A model generated the notes under the pieces. The model was not told the origin of the DNA, searched no databases, and was given only the letters and a program-made list of their open reading frames with translations. Shown piece by piece: positions 24,301-32,765 of a stretch of 64,000 nucleotides of DNA. The translations under genes were made by a program, and so were the position numbers. This stretch comes from Molossus alvarezi (lineage: Eukaryota; Chordata; Mammalia; Chiroptera; Molossidae): assembly GCA_037176705.1 (NCBI GenBank), contig CM073887.1:43462001-43526000 (forward strand), given 5' to 3'. Each line of letters starts with the position of its first letter. The first letter of the stretch is position 1.

Positions 24301-27300
24301 TGATAACCTTATGGGGGTTCCTTTGTAGGTAACCTGTTGCTTATTTCTTGCTGCCTTTAGGATTCTCTCTTTGTCTTTAATTTTTGGCATTTTGTCTTGG
24401 TGTGGGCCTGTTTGGGTTCTGCTTACTTAGGGCTCTCTGTGCTTCTTGAACTTGAATGCCTCTTTTCTTCATCAAGTTAGGGAAGTTTTCTGTCACTATT
24501 TCTTCAAATATATTTTCTAACCCTTACTCATTTTCTTCTTCTTCTGGAACTCCTATGACGTGAATGTTGTTATGTTTCACATGTCCCATAGTTCTCTTAA
24601 ACTCTCTTCTCGTTTTTTAATTGTTTTTTCTTTTTGGTTTTCTGATTGGGTGATTTTTCTATCCTGCCTTCTAATTCACCAATCTGGTCCTCGGCTTCCT
24701 CTGCTCTGCTGGTTATTTCTTTCAATGTGTTCTTTATTTCTGCTTTGTCATTCTTCATTTCCAATTGGTTGGTTTTCAATGTTTTATATCTTTACATATG
24801 CTGTTGAACTCTTTACTCATCCTTTGAGTTTCCTCATTATCATCACTCTGAACTTAACCTCTGATAACTTGCTTAACTGCATTTCATTTATCTCTTCTTT
24901 GGTAGAGTTCTCTTGTTCTTTCATTTGGGATTTGTTTCTTTGTTTCACCATTTTGGCTATCTCAATGGTTTTTGGAGCCTGTCAAACTTTCCCTGTGGGT
25001 GTTGGTGTTCCACTGGTTGTGGCTCCCTCTACTGGGTTTGGATGAGCATGAGAGGACCCAGGTTAAATACCATTGTCAAGTCTTATTTCCCTGGGTAGAT
25101 TTGCCAACCCAGGAAAGGTTCAATTATCCTCAGGCCTTTTGCCTGAAGGCTATTAGTCTCAATTACTTGATGAGCCTTGGGTTGTAACCCTCAACTGAAT
25201 GAAAAAAATCCCTCAGGTGTTCAGAATAAGAGGATTTCTAGTGGGTGGGGCAGATGCTTGTTGGCTGTAAATGAGCCTCAATTTTCATTTCTCTGGCCTG
25301 GCCAGGTGGTGTTAAATTGCTGAGGGAGGGCCTGTTGCTTCTCCCCAGGGCTCTGGGATGTGCTCTTTGGGTAAGGTGGCTACTGTCCTGTGAGGGAGTA
25401 ATTCAGTACAAAACTCCCATTGCCCTCCCAGCTCTCCAAGCTCCCGAGTCTCCCCACACAGTTCCATCCAGTTGGCCCTCCCTCTGCTGGAGCCCAAGGT
25501 GTAGCTGATTTCGTGCTCTGTCCAGGCCATCTGCACTATGGAGCCAGCTTGGGATTTTAACCTCGAGGAAGTTGCTCACAGCTACAACAGCTGCTGTAAG
25601 TGGGCTCCCAGCCCACTCTCTCATGCCTTCACAGGTCCTACCAGGCTTGATTTAGTGTTCTCTTACTGTCCCTGGTTATATGGGTCCTCTCCAGCTGCTT
25701 TTCTGTTGTTGTTTTTCCTGACAATTTGTCTTTATTTTAGTTGTCATTCCATGTTGGTCCTGGGAGATGGTGTGTGTAGCTTCCATTCACTCCACTACCA
25801 TTATGGAATCTTTCCCATTTATTATTCAGCATTCACCAACTGGTGGTAGTATCTATGAACAATTCTTGGCCGAGTATTACTATGATGGTGGTCATAGAAG
25901 GATTGTTCCATATATTTGCTTAATGGATGAATCTGCATCTCACAGCCCAAAAGGTCAACAGATGTAACCACTTTCCTTTGTGCCATGAAGTCACAGAGAG
26001 AAACTCATCCTCTTGTTATGCTCTACACATAGCAGGGGTTTCCTCTGTAATCCATCCATAGATATTCCATCTGTAAACTCACCTGACTGCTATTCCCTCA
26101 TCCCTGCCAACAAACTCTTACCTGTAAAAGATTCCCTCAAGACATTAGCAGAGCAAAACTTGATACTGGGAACAATGAGCCATCTTTTAGGAGGGCCAGG
26201 GGAAGTCAATAAAGGGTTTTAAGCAGAGGAATGATACATTTGATTTATGTTAAGCAAAAACAAAACTAAACAAAACAAAAATTCTGAATGATAGTCTTTT
26301 CTTTCTCTTCCCTAAAACACAATTTGACTTCCTTCTGGACCAATTCTCAACTAGTTATCCCAAAGGTATTCATTGAATGATGAAATTCATACTAAAGTGT
26401 CAATGTCTGATTGGTAAGCAAACATCCTGGCTGTTGTGTGAACAGGTAGGAGTGGTGCAGGTTTTCAGCAAGGGTGACCAGTGATGTCTCAGTGAGAACA
26501 TTCTGTTTGATCTGCTTTTCTTTTTTAATCCTCACCTGAGAATATTTTTCTCTTTATCTTCAGATAGAAAGGAAGGGAGAGAGAAGGAGATAAAGGGGGA
26601 GAGAGAGAAATATCAACGGGAGAGGGACACATTGACTGGTTGCCTCCTGCAAGACCCTGACCATGGCCAGGGACAAACTGCAACTGAGGTAGGTCCCCTT
26701 GGCTGGAATTGAACCCACAACTCATTGGTCTGAGTGCCGACACTCTACTGCTAAGCCAAACCAGCCAGGGCTGTTTGATACACTTTTGACAAAGTCTGGA
26801 CAGGGACCCCATGGATGTGCACATGAGGAGGGTAAGTGCCAGGTGTAAAAAGGAAGGGGCTCAGGGCTCTTTAGAGGACTCCTGAGATGGTGGACTGCAG
26901 GGAGTCCTTTGCATCCCCCCTGCCCCCTCTACAAGCCTCTCTGACTCCTGCCTTGGATGCCCCATACCTTTGGTTTCCTCGAGCAGCTCTTCTGTGAACT
27001 TGACCACCTTGACCACCTCCACCCATGGGAAGCCTTTGCCCGCAGCAAAGATGATGCTTTCGTAGAGCGTATCCAGCAGGATGCTTCTGCGGGAGTCTCT
27101 CACTTCGTCAAACTGTTCCCAGTTCAGCAGTCTCCGTAGGTGCTCCCGACCTTCTGGTTTCTGTGAGGCATGGCATAAGGGGTGGAGGGTGATACTAAGG
27201 AATCAGGATCACAGGAAAAACACTCCTGGGCCCCTCCCATGGCTCCCCACTGTCCTGAAGAGTGATCAAGGAGGAGGTATGCCTGCCAGAACGATGCTTT

Positions 27301-28777
27301 CGTTTCTGGACAGCTTTCCCTTCTCTTTCTGGGGATGTACTCTTCTTTCTAGCACTGTTCCTCTGAGCATCCTCATGGTAGCTATGGCAGCCCTGAGTTT
27401 ATAAATCTCCAGCAGACTTCAGGTCTAAATTATGGCCCTTCCTTCCTCTTCCCTAAAAATTTTTTTTACTTCTCTCTAAATCTGCTCTCAACTAGCTGCC
27501 CCAGAGGTATTGATCTGATAATGAGATCCGTACTAAAGTGTAAATGGCTGAGAAGAGGATTGGTGAAGCAAGAAGGAATGTGTCTCGCTTGGTGAAAATT
27601 CAGGCACTCTGGCAGATCAAGGGGTAAATATTGATCAGAGTACCATTTTTCCCTATCCATGGGTAAGAACACATTTTACTTGGAGATTCACCTTGCCCTT
27701 CCAGAAAGTTTCTTAAAGATCACTAACAGGTGGAAGAGAAGCAAGTGCCTTGAAGGGAAGGGGTAAAAAAGCTGTGGCATGGAGTGGAGACCCATGAACT
27801 GGAGTGTTGCTCCCCTGGAAGGGGGAGGCTCTGGCTGGGGGGACTGTGGATGGGGAAAGGGTGCTGATGGCTGACTTTGTGCCAGAGGGAATCCCAGAGC
27901 CCTGTCCTCACCCACAGGGACTTCCTGTCCTCCACCACTGCTCTCCTGCCTGACCCGGGCATCCTTCCTCATCGCCCTCACAGATCCCCAGGTTGCTGCT
28001 TGATGGGACAGCTGGTTGGAAGATGTGGAGAAGGTGTTGAAAGCCATGTCCCAGGGTAGGGACAAAGGCCCCACTAGGGGCAACCTTTGCCTTGTGCCTG
28101 CCCATCGGCTCATGGCTGCAGATCAGAAGCTGACCTGATCCCACAGTTGGCATGGGACCCTCCTGCCTGAGGTCTGAAGCAGTGTCCTGACACTCCTCTG
28201 TGGATAGCCCTGTTCTGGAAGGAGCTTGCTGACAGATCCAGGCCCTGCAGGTTGGATCCCCATCACTTCCTGTCACGCCTTTTGGCCTCCAAACGAGTCC
28301 TGAGAATCCAAGGAAAACTGCTCCCAATGCACCTCACATTCCTTATAAATTTGGCATACAATCCCGGAGGCTCCCTGGTGAGAGGTGACACCCCTGTGAC
28401 CAGCCCCAAGGGCCTCCCTGGTCCTACTGGAGTGGAGGCAGGCACAGAGCCCACACACTCAACCTCTCCTTCCCTCCACAGGGCTCTGGGCACCAGGAGC
28501 TGTCACTTTAGGCTCTGAAGACAGCCTCCAGCTGCAAGGGCTGGTGAGCCTTGGCTGGGCAATCCAGGGCCGACACTCATTGTGGGCCTCAGAGGCGGTG
28601 TGCCGGGAAAGGGGTGATGTCCGAGGTGTCCATCTGAAAAGGCACCGTTGCGAGGCCACCTCTAGCGCACAACTCACTGCCAGATCAGTCTGAGCAAACT
28701 TCCTTTTAAAGGCCACGTGTTCTCTTCACCTGACATTGGAAGACTTTTTTCACTCCCTGGGGTGTTAGGAGTGCCAT
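1190..28777 (-). CDS. C8orf74: C8orf74 homologue, complete four-exon gene
   Basis: The coding sequence is join(1190..1429, 3924..4324, 26968..27160, 28730..28777) on the minus strand. The exons are 48, 193, 401 and 240 bp, totalling 882 bp, which is 293 residues plus a TAA stop. All three introns are GT/AG and the phases are 0, 1 and 0. I recognise the protein as the uncharacterised vertebrate family C8orf74; the human protein, from memory, has 294 residues. Landmarks are [17 protein letters not shown] (exon 2), [16 protein letters not shown] and [11 protein letters not shown] (exon 3), and [16 protein letters not shown] (exon 4). It has no signal peptide or membrane segment. The exon 3-4 part is rich in Glu, Gln, Lys and Leu and looks helical or coiled-coil, and the C-terminus is a lysine-rich tail. 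No catalytic motif is visible and the function is unknown. Introns are 1569, 22643 and 2494 bp. The frame has no stop or frameshift, so the gene looks functional. Confidence 0.95.
1430..3158. other. C8orf74 intron 3, proximal part; unique sequence
   Basis: I see no gene or confident repeat in this part of intron 3. Several short open frames on both strands lack homology or splice support. A short alternating ATGTGTATGTGTATATACATACAC-like palindromic stretch lies near 2928-2955. Confidence 0.4.
3159..3389 (+). repeat. VES-type bat SINE
   Basis: It has a tRNA-like head with 'gctcagtggttagagcgt', a B box GGTTCGATTCC at 3215-3225, a (CT)n stretch, and the tail 'ctcaagtgaggatt'. It lies within intron 3 of C8orf74, antisense to the gene. 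Confidence 0.9.
3590..3775 (+). repeat. MIR element
   Basis: Core features are 'cttggatttcagagtcag', 'ccttgggagaggtgatga', and 'cctcagttgtctcatc' followed by 'taaaatgggga'. This is a good match to the MIR consensus, plus orientation. Confidence 0.8.
3924..4324 (-). CDS. C8orf74: C8orf74 coding exon 3
   Basis: The acceptor is CCCACAG and the donor GTATGG follows GAG. With the split Gly81 codon it encodes residues 81-214, from [14 protein letters not shown] to QQSRVLKRE. The open frame continues past both splice sites, but homology to the human protein stops exactly at them, so the extra residues of the longer ORF are intronic. The second half ([19 protein letters not shown], then [17 protein letters not shown]) is a long charged helix, probably coiled-coil. 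Confidence 0.95.
4450..5046. other. Intron 2, unique sequence beside exon 3
   Basis: About 600 bp next to exon 3. It has an A/T-rich start and a GC-richer block at 4800-5000. No gene or confident repeat is recognised. Confidence 0.4.
5065..5313 (+). repeat. Young VES SINE with perfect 18-bp target-site duplication
   Basis: The head is 'ccctggccggtttggctc', the A box TGGCTCAGCGG and the B box GGTTCGGTTCC. The tail is 'cgggtgaggat' plus an A-run. The flanking direct repeat aaaagttaaggttactgg occurs at 5047-5064 and 5314-5331 without mismatch, which indicates recent L1-mediated retroposition into intron 2 of C8orf74. Confidence 0.95.
5800..6535 (+). repeat. L1 3' end fragment (ancient L1M type)
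   Basis: It contains the typical L1 end of ORF2/3'UTR: 'atgttcattacagcatta', 'gccaagacatggaaacag', 'atggatggacctgagaga', ending near 'caataaagctggag'. A (CA)n tract interrupts it at 5972-6004. Frames are broken. Confidence 0.85.
5972..6004 (+). repeat. (CA)n microsatellite inside the L1 fragment
   Basis: About 16 uninterrupted CA units at the position where L1M 3' ends often carry a CA tract. Confidence 0.95.
6846..6868 (+). repeat. (CA)n microsatellite
   Basis: About 11 CA units in otherwise unique intronic sequence. Confidence 0.9.
7348..7380. repeat. Alternating GT/GC purine-pyrimidine tract
   Basis: An uninterrupted alternation of (GT) then (GC) over about 32 bp, a classic Z-DNA-prone composition. 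Confidence 0.9.
8800..8905 (-). repeat. MIR fragment
   Basis: The reverse MIR core is visible: 'gaaactgaggctcaaaa', 'ttaaggaatttgctgaa', 'cacgcagctggtgaac'. Confidence 0.7.
9155..9250 (-). repeat. MIR fragment
   Basis: 'gtgggaaactgaggtcc', 'gggacttgcctaaggttc' and 'cctgagctctagcccag' match the reverse MIR core. Confidence 0.65.
9260..9980. other. Intron 2, unique sequence
   Basis: About 700 bp with no confident repeat. Short frames on both strands have no recognisable product. Confidence 0.4.
9985..10084 (+). repeat. MIR fragment, split by a SINE
   Basis: 'cagtgttctcatctgtaaaa' is a clear MIR core. A VES SINE inserted just 3' of it at 10100. Confidence 0.65.
10100..10351 (-). repeat. VES SINE with 15-bp target-site duplication
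   Basis: Reversed element: tail 'atcctcacccaaggac' at the left, head 'ctgagccaaactggccagg' at the right. The direct repeat acaaattcctttctt flanks it perfectly at 10085-10099 and 10352-10366. Confidence 0.95.
10367..10607 (+). repeat. VES SINE, older copy
   Basis: The head is 'gctcagtggttagagcgt' and the tail 'ctcaggtgaggatta'. It lies immediately beside the oppositely oriented copy at 10100-10351, forming an inverted SINE pair with a 15-bp spacer. Confidence 0.9.
11025..11058 (+). repeat. (GT)n microsatellite ending in a G-run
   Basis: A short GT tract with a G8 end. Confidence 0.85.
11745..11935 (+). repeat. MIR element
   Basis: 'gacctaggttcaaatccca', 'cgagttacttaaactctc' and 'cctcagttccttcatctt' match the MIR consensus in order. 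Confidence 0.85.
12063..12698 (+). repeat. MLT1-type MaLR LTR, interrupted by a VES SINE
   Basis: Landmarks of an MLT1 LTR are 'atagggtctttaaagagg', 'ggttaaatgaggtcatgt', 'gtgtccttataagaagag', and the end 'tggcagcccgagcagact'. The SINE at 12160-12399 splits it. It is an old endogenous-retrovirus-like LTR with no internal coding region here. Confidence 0.8.
12160..12399 (-). repeat. VES SINE inserted in an LTR, 16-bp target-site duplication
   Basis: Reversed VES element. The direct repeat tggagatagggtcttt is perfect at 12144-12159 and 12400-12415. Confidence 0.95.
12700..14547. other. Intron 2, unique sequence
   Basis: About 1.8 kb with several overlapping short frames on both strands and an alternating CA/CG tract at 14021-14053. 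No gene or confident transposon is recognised. Confidence 0.4.
14021..14053 (+). repeat. Imperfect CA/CG dinucleotide tract
   Basis: Alternating purine-pyrimidine with several CG steps. Confidence 0.85.
14548..14780 (-). repeat. MIR element
   Basis: 'tgctgagcactttctatgtg', 'ctcatttaatcctgct', 'aaattaaggctcagaa' and 'gatttgaacccagatc' are the reverse MIR core and tail. Confidence 0.85.
14882..15035 (-). repeat. L2-like 3' end fragment
   Basis: An imperfect run of 'ttcattcat' units is followed by 'gcaacacctatcgtgtgcc', resembling the reversed 3' end of L2/MIR-type elements. Confidence 0.5.
15278..15534 (-). repeat. VES SINE with 12-bp target-site duplication
   Basis: Reversed VES element with a long (GA)n stretch. 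The direct repeat aaaaaagaattt occurs at 15266-15277 and 15535-15546. Confidence 0.95.
15547..16760. other. Intron 2, unique sequence
   Basis: About 1.2 kb with no gene or confident repeat recognised. Confidence 0.4.
16780..17792 (+). repeat. 5'-truncated L1 (ancient), 3' end
   Basis: 'aaatgggcaaagatctta', 'tcagggaaatgcaaatta', 'gcattattcaaaacttgg' and the terminal 'aaaactgctctaaaaaaa' are typical of the ORF2 end and 3'UTR of L1M elements. Confidence 0.9.
17796..19084 (+). repeat. Second 5'-truncated L1, 3' end
   Basis: It begins in ORF2 ('ctcctagaggaaaagctcc'), passes 'aatgagatatcacctcat' and 'gttcactgcatcattatt', contains a CA/CG tract at 18564-18611, and ends 'caataaaactggaaaaaa'. The flanking aaaaaaaatagt on both sides suggests it inserted into the poly(A) end of the preceding L1. 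Confidence 0.9.
18564..18611 (+). repeat. CA/CG dinucleotide tract in L1
   Basis: Alternating CA with a central CGCGCGCACGTGCA segment. Confidence 0.9.
19085..19682. other. Intron 2 spacer, old decayed sequence
   Basis: About 600 bp between L1 copies. No feature is recognised with confidence. Confidence 0.4.
23658..23902 (-). repeat. VES SINE inserted in the L1, 15-bp target-site duplication
   Basis: Reversed VES element. gagtcatgctttctt is perfect at 23643-23657 and 23903-23917, so the SINE is younger than the L1. Confidence 0.95.
23946..23970 (+). repeat. (TTTG)n microsatellite
   Basis: About six TTTG units next to the SINE duplication. Confidence 0.85.
25818..26519. other. Intron 2, unique sequence
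   Basis: About 700 bp without a recognised gene or transposon. Confidence 0.4.
26520..26770 (-). repeat. VES SINE near exon 2 of C8orf74
   Basis: Reversed element with 'aatcctcacctgagaat' at the left and 'gccaaaccagccaggg' at the right. The duplication ctgtttgat (26503-26511 and 26771-26779) extends imperfectly to about 17 bp. It is 200 bp from the exon 2 donor. Confidence 0.9.
26968..27160 (-). CDS. C8orf74: C8orf74 coding exon 2
   Basis: The acceptor is CCTCACAG and the donor is GTATGG. The exon encodes residues 17-80 and the first base of Gly81. It starts with [16 protein letters not shown] and ends with [10 protein letters not shown]. This is the best conserved stretch relative to the human protein: [19 protein letters not shown] and GKGFPWVEV are nearly identical. 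The segment is predicted to be alpha-helical. Phase is 0 on entry and 1 on exit, which exactly fits exon 3. Confidence 0.95.
27161..28729. other. C8orf74 intron 1
   Basis: 1569 bp, moderately GC-rich, with no confident repeat. Short frames on both strands are not supported. Confidence 0.5.
28730..28777 (-). CDS. C8orf74: C8orf74 coding exon 1
   Basis: This exon encodes residues 1-16, [16 protein letters not shown], and ends in phase 0 at CAG followed by donor GTGAAG. It matches the N-terminus I remember for the human protein except at about two positions. A second in-frame ATG lies two codons upstream at 28783-28781 (context CGAGATGC, G at -3). A scanning ribosome meets it first, so the true N-terminus may be MQMALL. 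I chose 28777 because it matches the family start. Confidence 0.9.
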
Positions 28778-28786
28778 CTGCATCTC

Positions 28787-28799
28787 GTTGCTAGGAGAC
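28787..28799 (-). promoter_or_regulatory. RFX X-box-like motif at the C8orf74 start
   Basis: The minus strand reads GTCTCCTAGCAAC. Against the X-box pattern GTNRCC-N(0-3)-RGYAAC it has a perfect AGCAAC half-site and one mismatch (T for R) in the other half, with a one-base spacer. It lies directly upstream of the first in-frame ATG. RFX factors drive ciliary and spermatid genes, which suits the testis-biased expression I recall for human C8orf74. Binding is inferred. Confidence 0.45.
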
Positions 28800-28808
28800 T
28801 CGCCAGGA

Positions 28809-28858
28809 CTGACTCAGTTTCCGGAACCTGGGGATGAGGGTGCGGCTTTGTGAGGTCA
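28809..28858 (-). promoter_or_regulatory. AP-1 site and CRE-like element upstream of C8orf74
   Basis: TGACTCA (AP-1 core) lies near 28810 and TGAGGTCA at 28851-28858. The latter differs from the CRE TGACGTCA at one base. Both are within about 80 bp upstream of the start codon. There is no TATA box. Short motifs like these occur by chance, so the call is weak. Confidence 0.25.
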
Positions 28859-28859
28859 T

Positions 28860-30180
28860 GAAGACCCACTCAGGTGGCTTTTTTTCAGGCTCCTTTCTTC
28901 CCAGCCCCTCCCCTCCAGCTGGGCTCTAGTTCTCCTCCCCCACACTGTCTGGAGACCCGATCCCTCTCCTATCTCCAACTTCTCCCTCACAGCCCGTTTG
29001 CCTTCGGGAGGTGAGCCTTCTTAGGCTTCCTGCGATCGCGCAGGTCCCCCCATCCTACATATACTTCTCTTCTTCCTTCCACGTGTAAAGACTTGTCTCC
29101 ATGAAAAGACGGGCCTTTGTTTGCTCTCTTCGCTACGATCTGGCTTCCTCCCCACTTCTCACTGGCCAGAGGCCCTGGTGATTTCGTTTCCAGCATCCTC
29201 ACTTTGCTTTGGGGTACAGGAAAGAGCTCAGCGGGGCTGTCCCCAAGTGCAGCGCCCAAGCACCCACAGGCTGAGATGCGTGGGGCTCCGTCGCTCACTC
29301 CTGGCTAGTGTTTTCCTTCCTGTCCTGGAAGCCCTCGTGTCTGCGGGCCACCTGAGGGGCAAGTCCTGCTTTCCCCTTGATTATAAACCCCGACACTGCG
29401 CGGGAGCCTCGGCGAGGAAAGAGGAGGACGTTGGCTGGGGCCGTTGGATGAGACGTCTGGTCCTGGCACCGCCTCCACCAGTGCCGGCCAGGCCTCCTCC
29501 ACTCTGTGGGTTTGAGGCTGGCCAGGGGGTCTCTGTCCAGGAGTGAGAGCAACCAGGCTATAGCTCTTGCCCCAGTAGAGGAAGGAGCACGAGCTCCTAA
29601 GTTTCCAGCGTCCGCTACCTCAGCTGCTCAGAGCCGTCATCCCTGTCGGCCACACGGCTCCATCAAGGCTTTTCCACGGCCCACCTTCCTTACCCTCATG
29701 GCCTTACTGCTTCAGGGGCTCACGCTCTTCCCACCAAGAGGAGGGCTTTGATTAGGGCCCTTCGTTCCACCCCTGAAGGTCACTAGGAACAGGGAATGGG
29801 GGGAGGCCACCCCTTGCCTGCCATGAGGCTCTGGGCTCCTCATGAAAATTTACCCGTTCTTTCTCCAGCAGCTTCTCCGCTCTTGTTCACTGAGGGAGGG
29901 GGCGAACCTACAAAGCGCGCCCCTTTGCAACACGTAGCTGCTGTCGTGGGTCGCTTTCCATCCTGGTCGTCCTTGGTTGCTCTGTGGAACATATATTTAC
30001 TTCTTGGCTTCGAATAAGCTGCTCTCTCCTGAATGCCGGTCTGTCTCTCCACCCATTCCTTCCCTGCCTTCCGGAAGACTTCCCTTCGGCTGTTCATCCC
30101 CTCCGCGGGGCACTCCAGGGTTCTGTCTGTACGCCTTTGCTTTCTAGACCGCAGGTTCCTTTTCTAAATTCTGTTACAGC
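28860..30180. other. Upstream flank of C8orf74, unique
   Basis: GC-rich sequence with scattered CpG (for example 29030-29050 and 29380-29520). Short frames on both strands are not recognisable. It may hold distal promoter elements, but I can point to none firmly. Confidence 0.4.
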
Positions 30181-30189
30181 AAGAACACA

Positions 30190-30830
30190 ACAGGAGACCT
30201 TTGCTCAACACATTTTCAAGTGCACAGTACAGTATTGCTAACAACAGGCACACTGCTGTAGGCTAACCTCTAGAACTATCCATCTTGCACATCTGAAACT
30301 TTATGCCCCTTGACGAGCAGCTCGCCACCCCCCCTCCAAAGGGGCAGTCACCATTCCCTCCCTGACTCGAAGAGTTTGATATTTCAGAGAGCTCACAGGA
30401 GTGGCAGCATGTAGTGTTTGTCCTCTGTGACCGGTTTATTTTGTTTAGCACGATCTCTTCAAGACTCACCCCAAGTACTCTTTTTTGTTTTTGTTTTTTT
30501 CATTTTAAACATTTATTGTTTCTTTTGGGGTAAAATAGACATAATGCTCACTTTTAGACCAGTTTACTCCACAGCACTAAGTACATTAATGTTGCCAAGC
30601 AGCCAAGCATCTTCCCCAAGAGACTGCCCACTGGATGCTCGACGCTCCCTGCTTTCCCTGGCCCCCCACCATTATTCTCCATCTCTGTGACTCTGACTGC
30701 TCTGGGTATTAATATAAGTGGAATTTTACAGCATTTGCCCTTCTGTGACTGGCTTCTTTTCTGGATGGGAGTTTTTATGACAGTCACTGTCTTCTGCCAC
30801 TGCCTGCGGGGCATGCTGGGGCAGACTCTT
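30190..30830 (-). repeat. L1 3'UTR-type fragments
   Basis: Two adjoining segments resemble reversed old L1 3' ends: 'gaactatccatcttgcaca' with 'ctgaaactttatgcccc', and 'ggggtaaaatagacataat' with 'tgttgccaagcagccaag'. Confidence 0.65.
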
Positions 30831-31079
30831 GGACTTCTAGAGCTCTGGGCTGCAAGAACCACTTCTTAGACATGATAGAGAGAAAGGTGTCATCAGAGAT
30901 TCTTTTTGTCCCTCGTGGAAATGTGAAGTATATGTGAATTTGAATGCAAATAAGGGTATTTATGGATGACGGGTAGCTCAAGAAGGTGGATCCTTGTAGA
31001 TATTGTCTGTGATCTGGTCAGTATTTCTTCTCCCCTAGTCTTACCACAGAACCCCAATTTCCCCAAAGACAGCAATGTG

Positions 31080-31425
31080 CACAGCTGAAAACCATTTCCC
31101 TGCCTCCCTTGCAGATGGGAGTGGTCATGTGACATAGCTCCTGGGTAGGTTTTCCAGGCTTTGGAAAATACATTGGTCCTTTATCTCTTTCTTTCCTCCG
31201 ACTGGGAATGCAGAGGTGATTGCTGGAGCACCAGCAGTCATGTTGCAAGCACGTGAATGAGAATCCTATCCTGGGCTCCCTGATGACAACCAAGGTCTGC
31301 TGCATCAGCCACGGACTACTGACTTCTGCCCTTTTTGTGACATAAAAGAAAAACAAAAACGCCCACATCTTGTTTAAGACAGTTATTTGGGTTTAGAGTT
31401 ACATGTAGCTACACGTAATCTCTCA
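31080..31425 (+). repeat. Probable MaLR/ERVL-type LTR fragment
   Basis: 'gcagaggtgattgctggag', 'gggctccctgatgacaac' and 'atcttgtttaagacagtt' resemble a common ancient LTR pattern. I could not fix the subfamily. Confidence 0.5.
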
Positions 31426-31624
31426 GTGCTATAGAAACTAATTTGTGAGGCTCAGGTTGGGTCAAATTAGGTCGAGATGGACCAGGCAGTGAGGGGTTCT
31501 TGTTCACAGAAGTAAAGCGATTTGCCAGAACCAGGAAGTGGGGGTGTTTAGGTCGCAGGATATCGCCCCTGGTCACCAATGTGAGCTGCACGTCCGACTT
31601 CCTGTCAGGGCCCTGAGAAAGAGA

Positions 31625-32755
31625 CAGTCGGTTATCTCAGGAGACTTTTCCAGGGCTGGAGAAGGGTGGGAATTCTGTTCATTAACATAAAAAGAGAGCC
31701 ATCAAGGACAAACCATCATGAGGAGCCAAGAGTCCCCATTGTGGACACTTCTCAGAAGATAAACTTAGGCTGTGTGACGTGCAGCCGGTTAGACAGGTAG
31801 GAACCCTTCGTTTCCCAGGGGAAGGACCCTGGAGGTGGGGCGGGGAGGTACGCAGCAGAGAAAGGTCATTTTTAGGACACAGTAAATCTCAGCCTGTCTC
31901 TAAGCAATCATTCATTCGTTCCCTCATAAAAATGTTTATTGCACATTGAGGAGTCGCCATTCTATTAAAAGCATGAGCGGCAGCGACGCCTGTAAAGTCG
32001 CCTATGACGTGGCCCCGGCTTCCTCTTCCACCCATTTCCCAGCGCTGTCCACTCCTCTCTCGCTTAATCTGCTCTGCTGGGCTTTCTCTGCCTTGGGGCT
32101 TTTGTACCTTTTCTCGCCTCTGTCTTCAAAGCTCTCCTCCCAGGTCCCTGCTTGGCCAGCTCACTTCACGGAGGCCTCGACGTCCTGAGACGCTCCCCCA
32201 ACCCACCTGTACAGGGGCAGCTCCTTCCCTCTCCAGCCCCTCACTCCGCTTTCTTTTCCTTCCTCACACGTGTTTATTACCATGTGTGTGCTGCGGTGGA
32301 GTGTCCACGAGGGCGGGTATTTGCTTTGCTCACCGTGGGGACCGCGAGCCTGGAAGAGTACGTGGCGGGAAGCAGAGGTGTATTTGCTGAATGAAGGAAC
32401 ACGGGTCCTTGCCCTCAAGGTGTGCCCACTCCAGGGGCGGAGCAGACCGAGTGGCAGAAGTGCTGTCATAACGTGATAACAGTGCGTGGTGGTGGCGTGA
32501 TGGAAGAGAGGAGCCACCCCGTCCTGGAGACACTGACAAGGCCTTTCTGCCTGGGATAACAAAGTATTGTCTGGGGAAAAATGAAGTGGCAAGACCTTGA
32601 GGGTGGGGGAGATGAGGGACCTGGGGCTCTAGGGTGGGGGAGAACACAGTGGAGGAAGCTGGGGTCTGAAGGGGAGGCCACCATGGAAAGTCCTCAGCAG
32701 CGGGGAGGGGAGAGGATAAGAGGCTTTGGGGTACAGGAGTGTGCCAGAGTCAGTT
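31625..32755. other. Intergenic, mixed unique sequence
   Basis: Includes a short L2-like fragment near 31905-31965 and a GC-rich block at 31975-32460. No gene is recognised. Confidence 0.4.
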
Positions 32756-32765
32756 TAAAATGTCC

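Larger units (their letters stand above)
19683..25817 (-). mobile_element. Nearly full-length L1 retrotransposon, decayed
   Basis: About 6.1 kb in sense orientation to C8orf74, inside intron 2. Read on the minus strand: a GC-richer 5'UTR at about 25817-24850; ORF1 remnants at 24779-24597 (coiled-coil, [16 protein letters not shown]) and 24390-24082 (C-terminal domain, [19 protein letters not shown]); ORF2 endonuclease at 23584-23003 with AGDFNT and SDHND motifs; reverse transcriptase with the catalytic FADDMILY near 21650; and the ORF2 C-terminus ending at 19978. ORF2 has a stop between the two endonuclease pieces (23230-23228) and many frameshifts, so it is inactive. A VES SINE interrupts it at 23658-23902. 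A short 'tcccattt' direct repeat may be the target-site duplication. Confidence 0.9.

Noticed and set aside
30418..30690. Plus-strand ORF with hydrophobic N-terminus
   Set aside because: Lies within old L1 3'UTR-type sequence.
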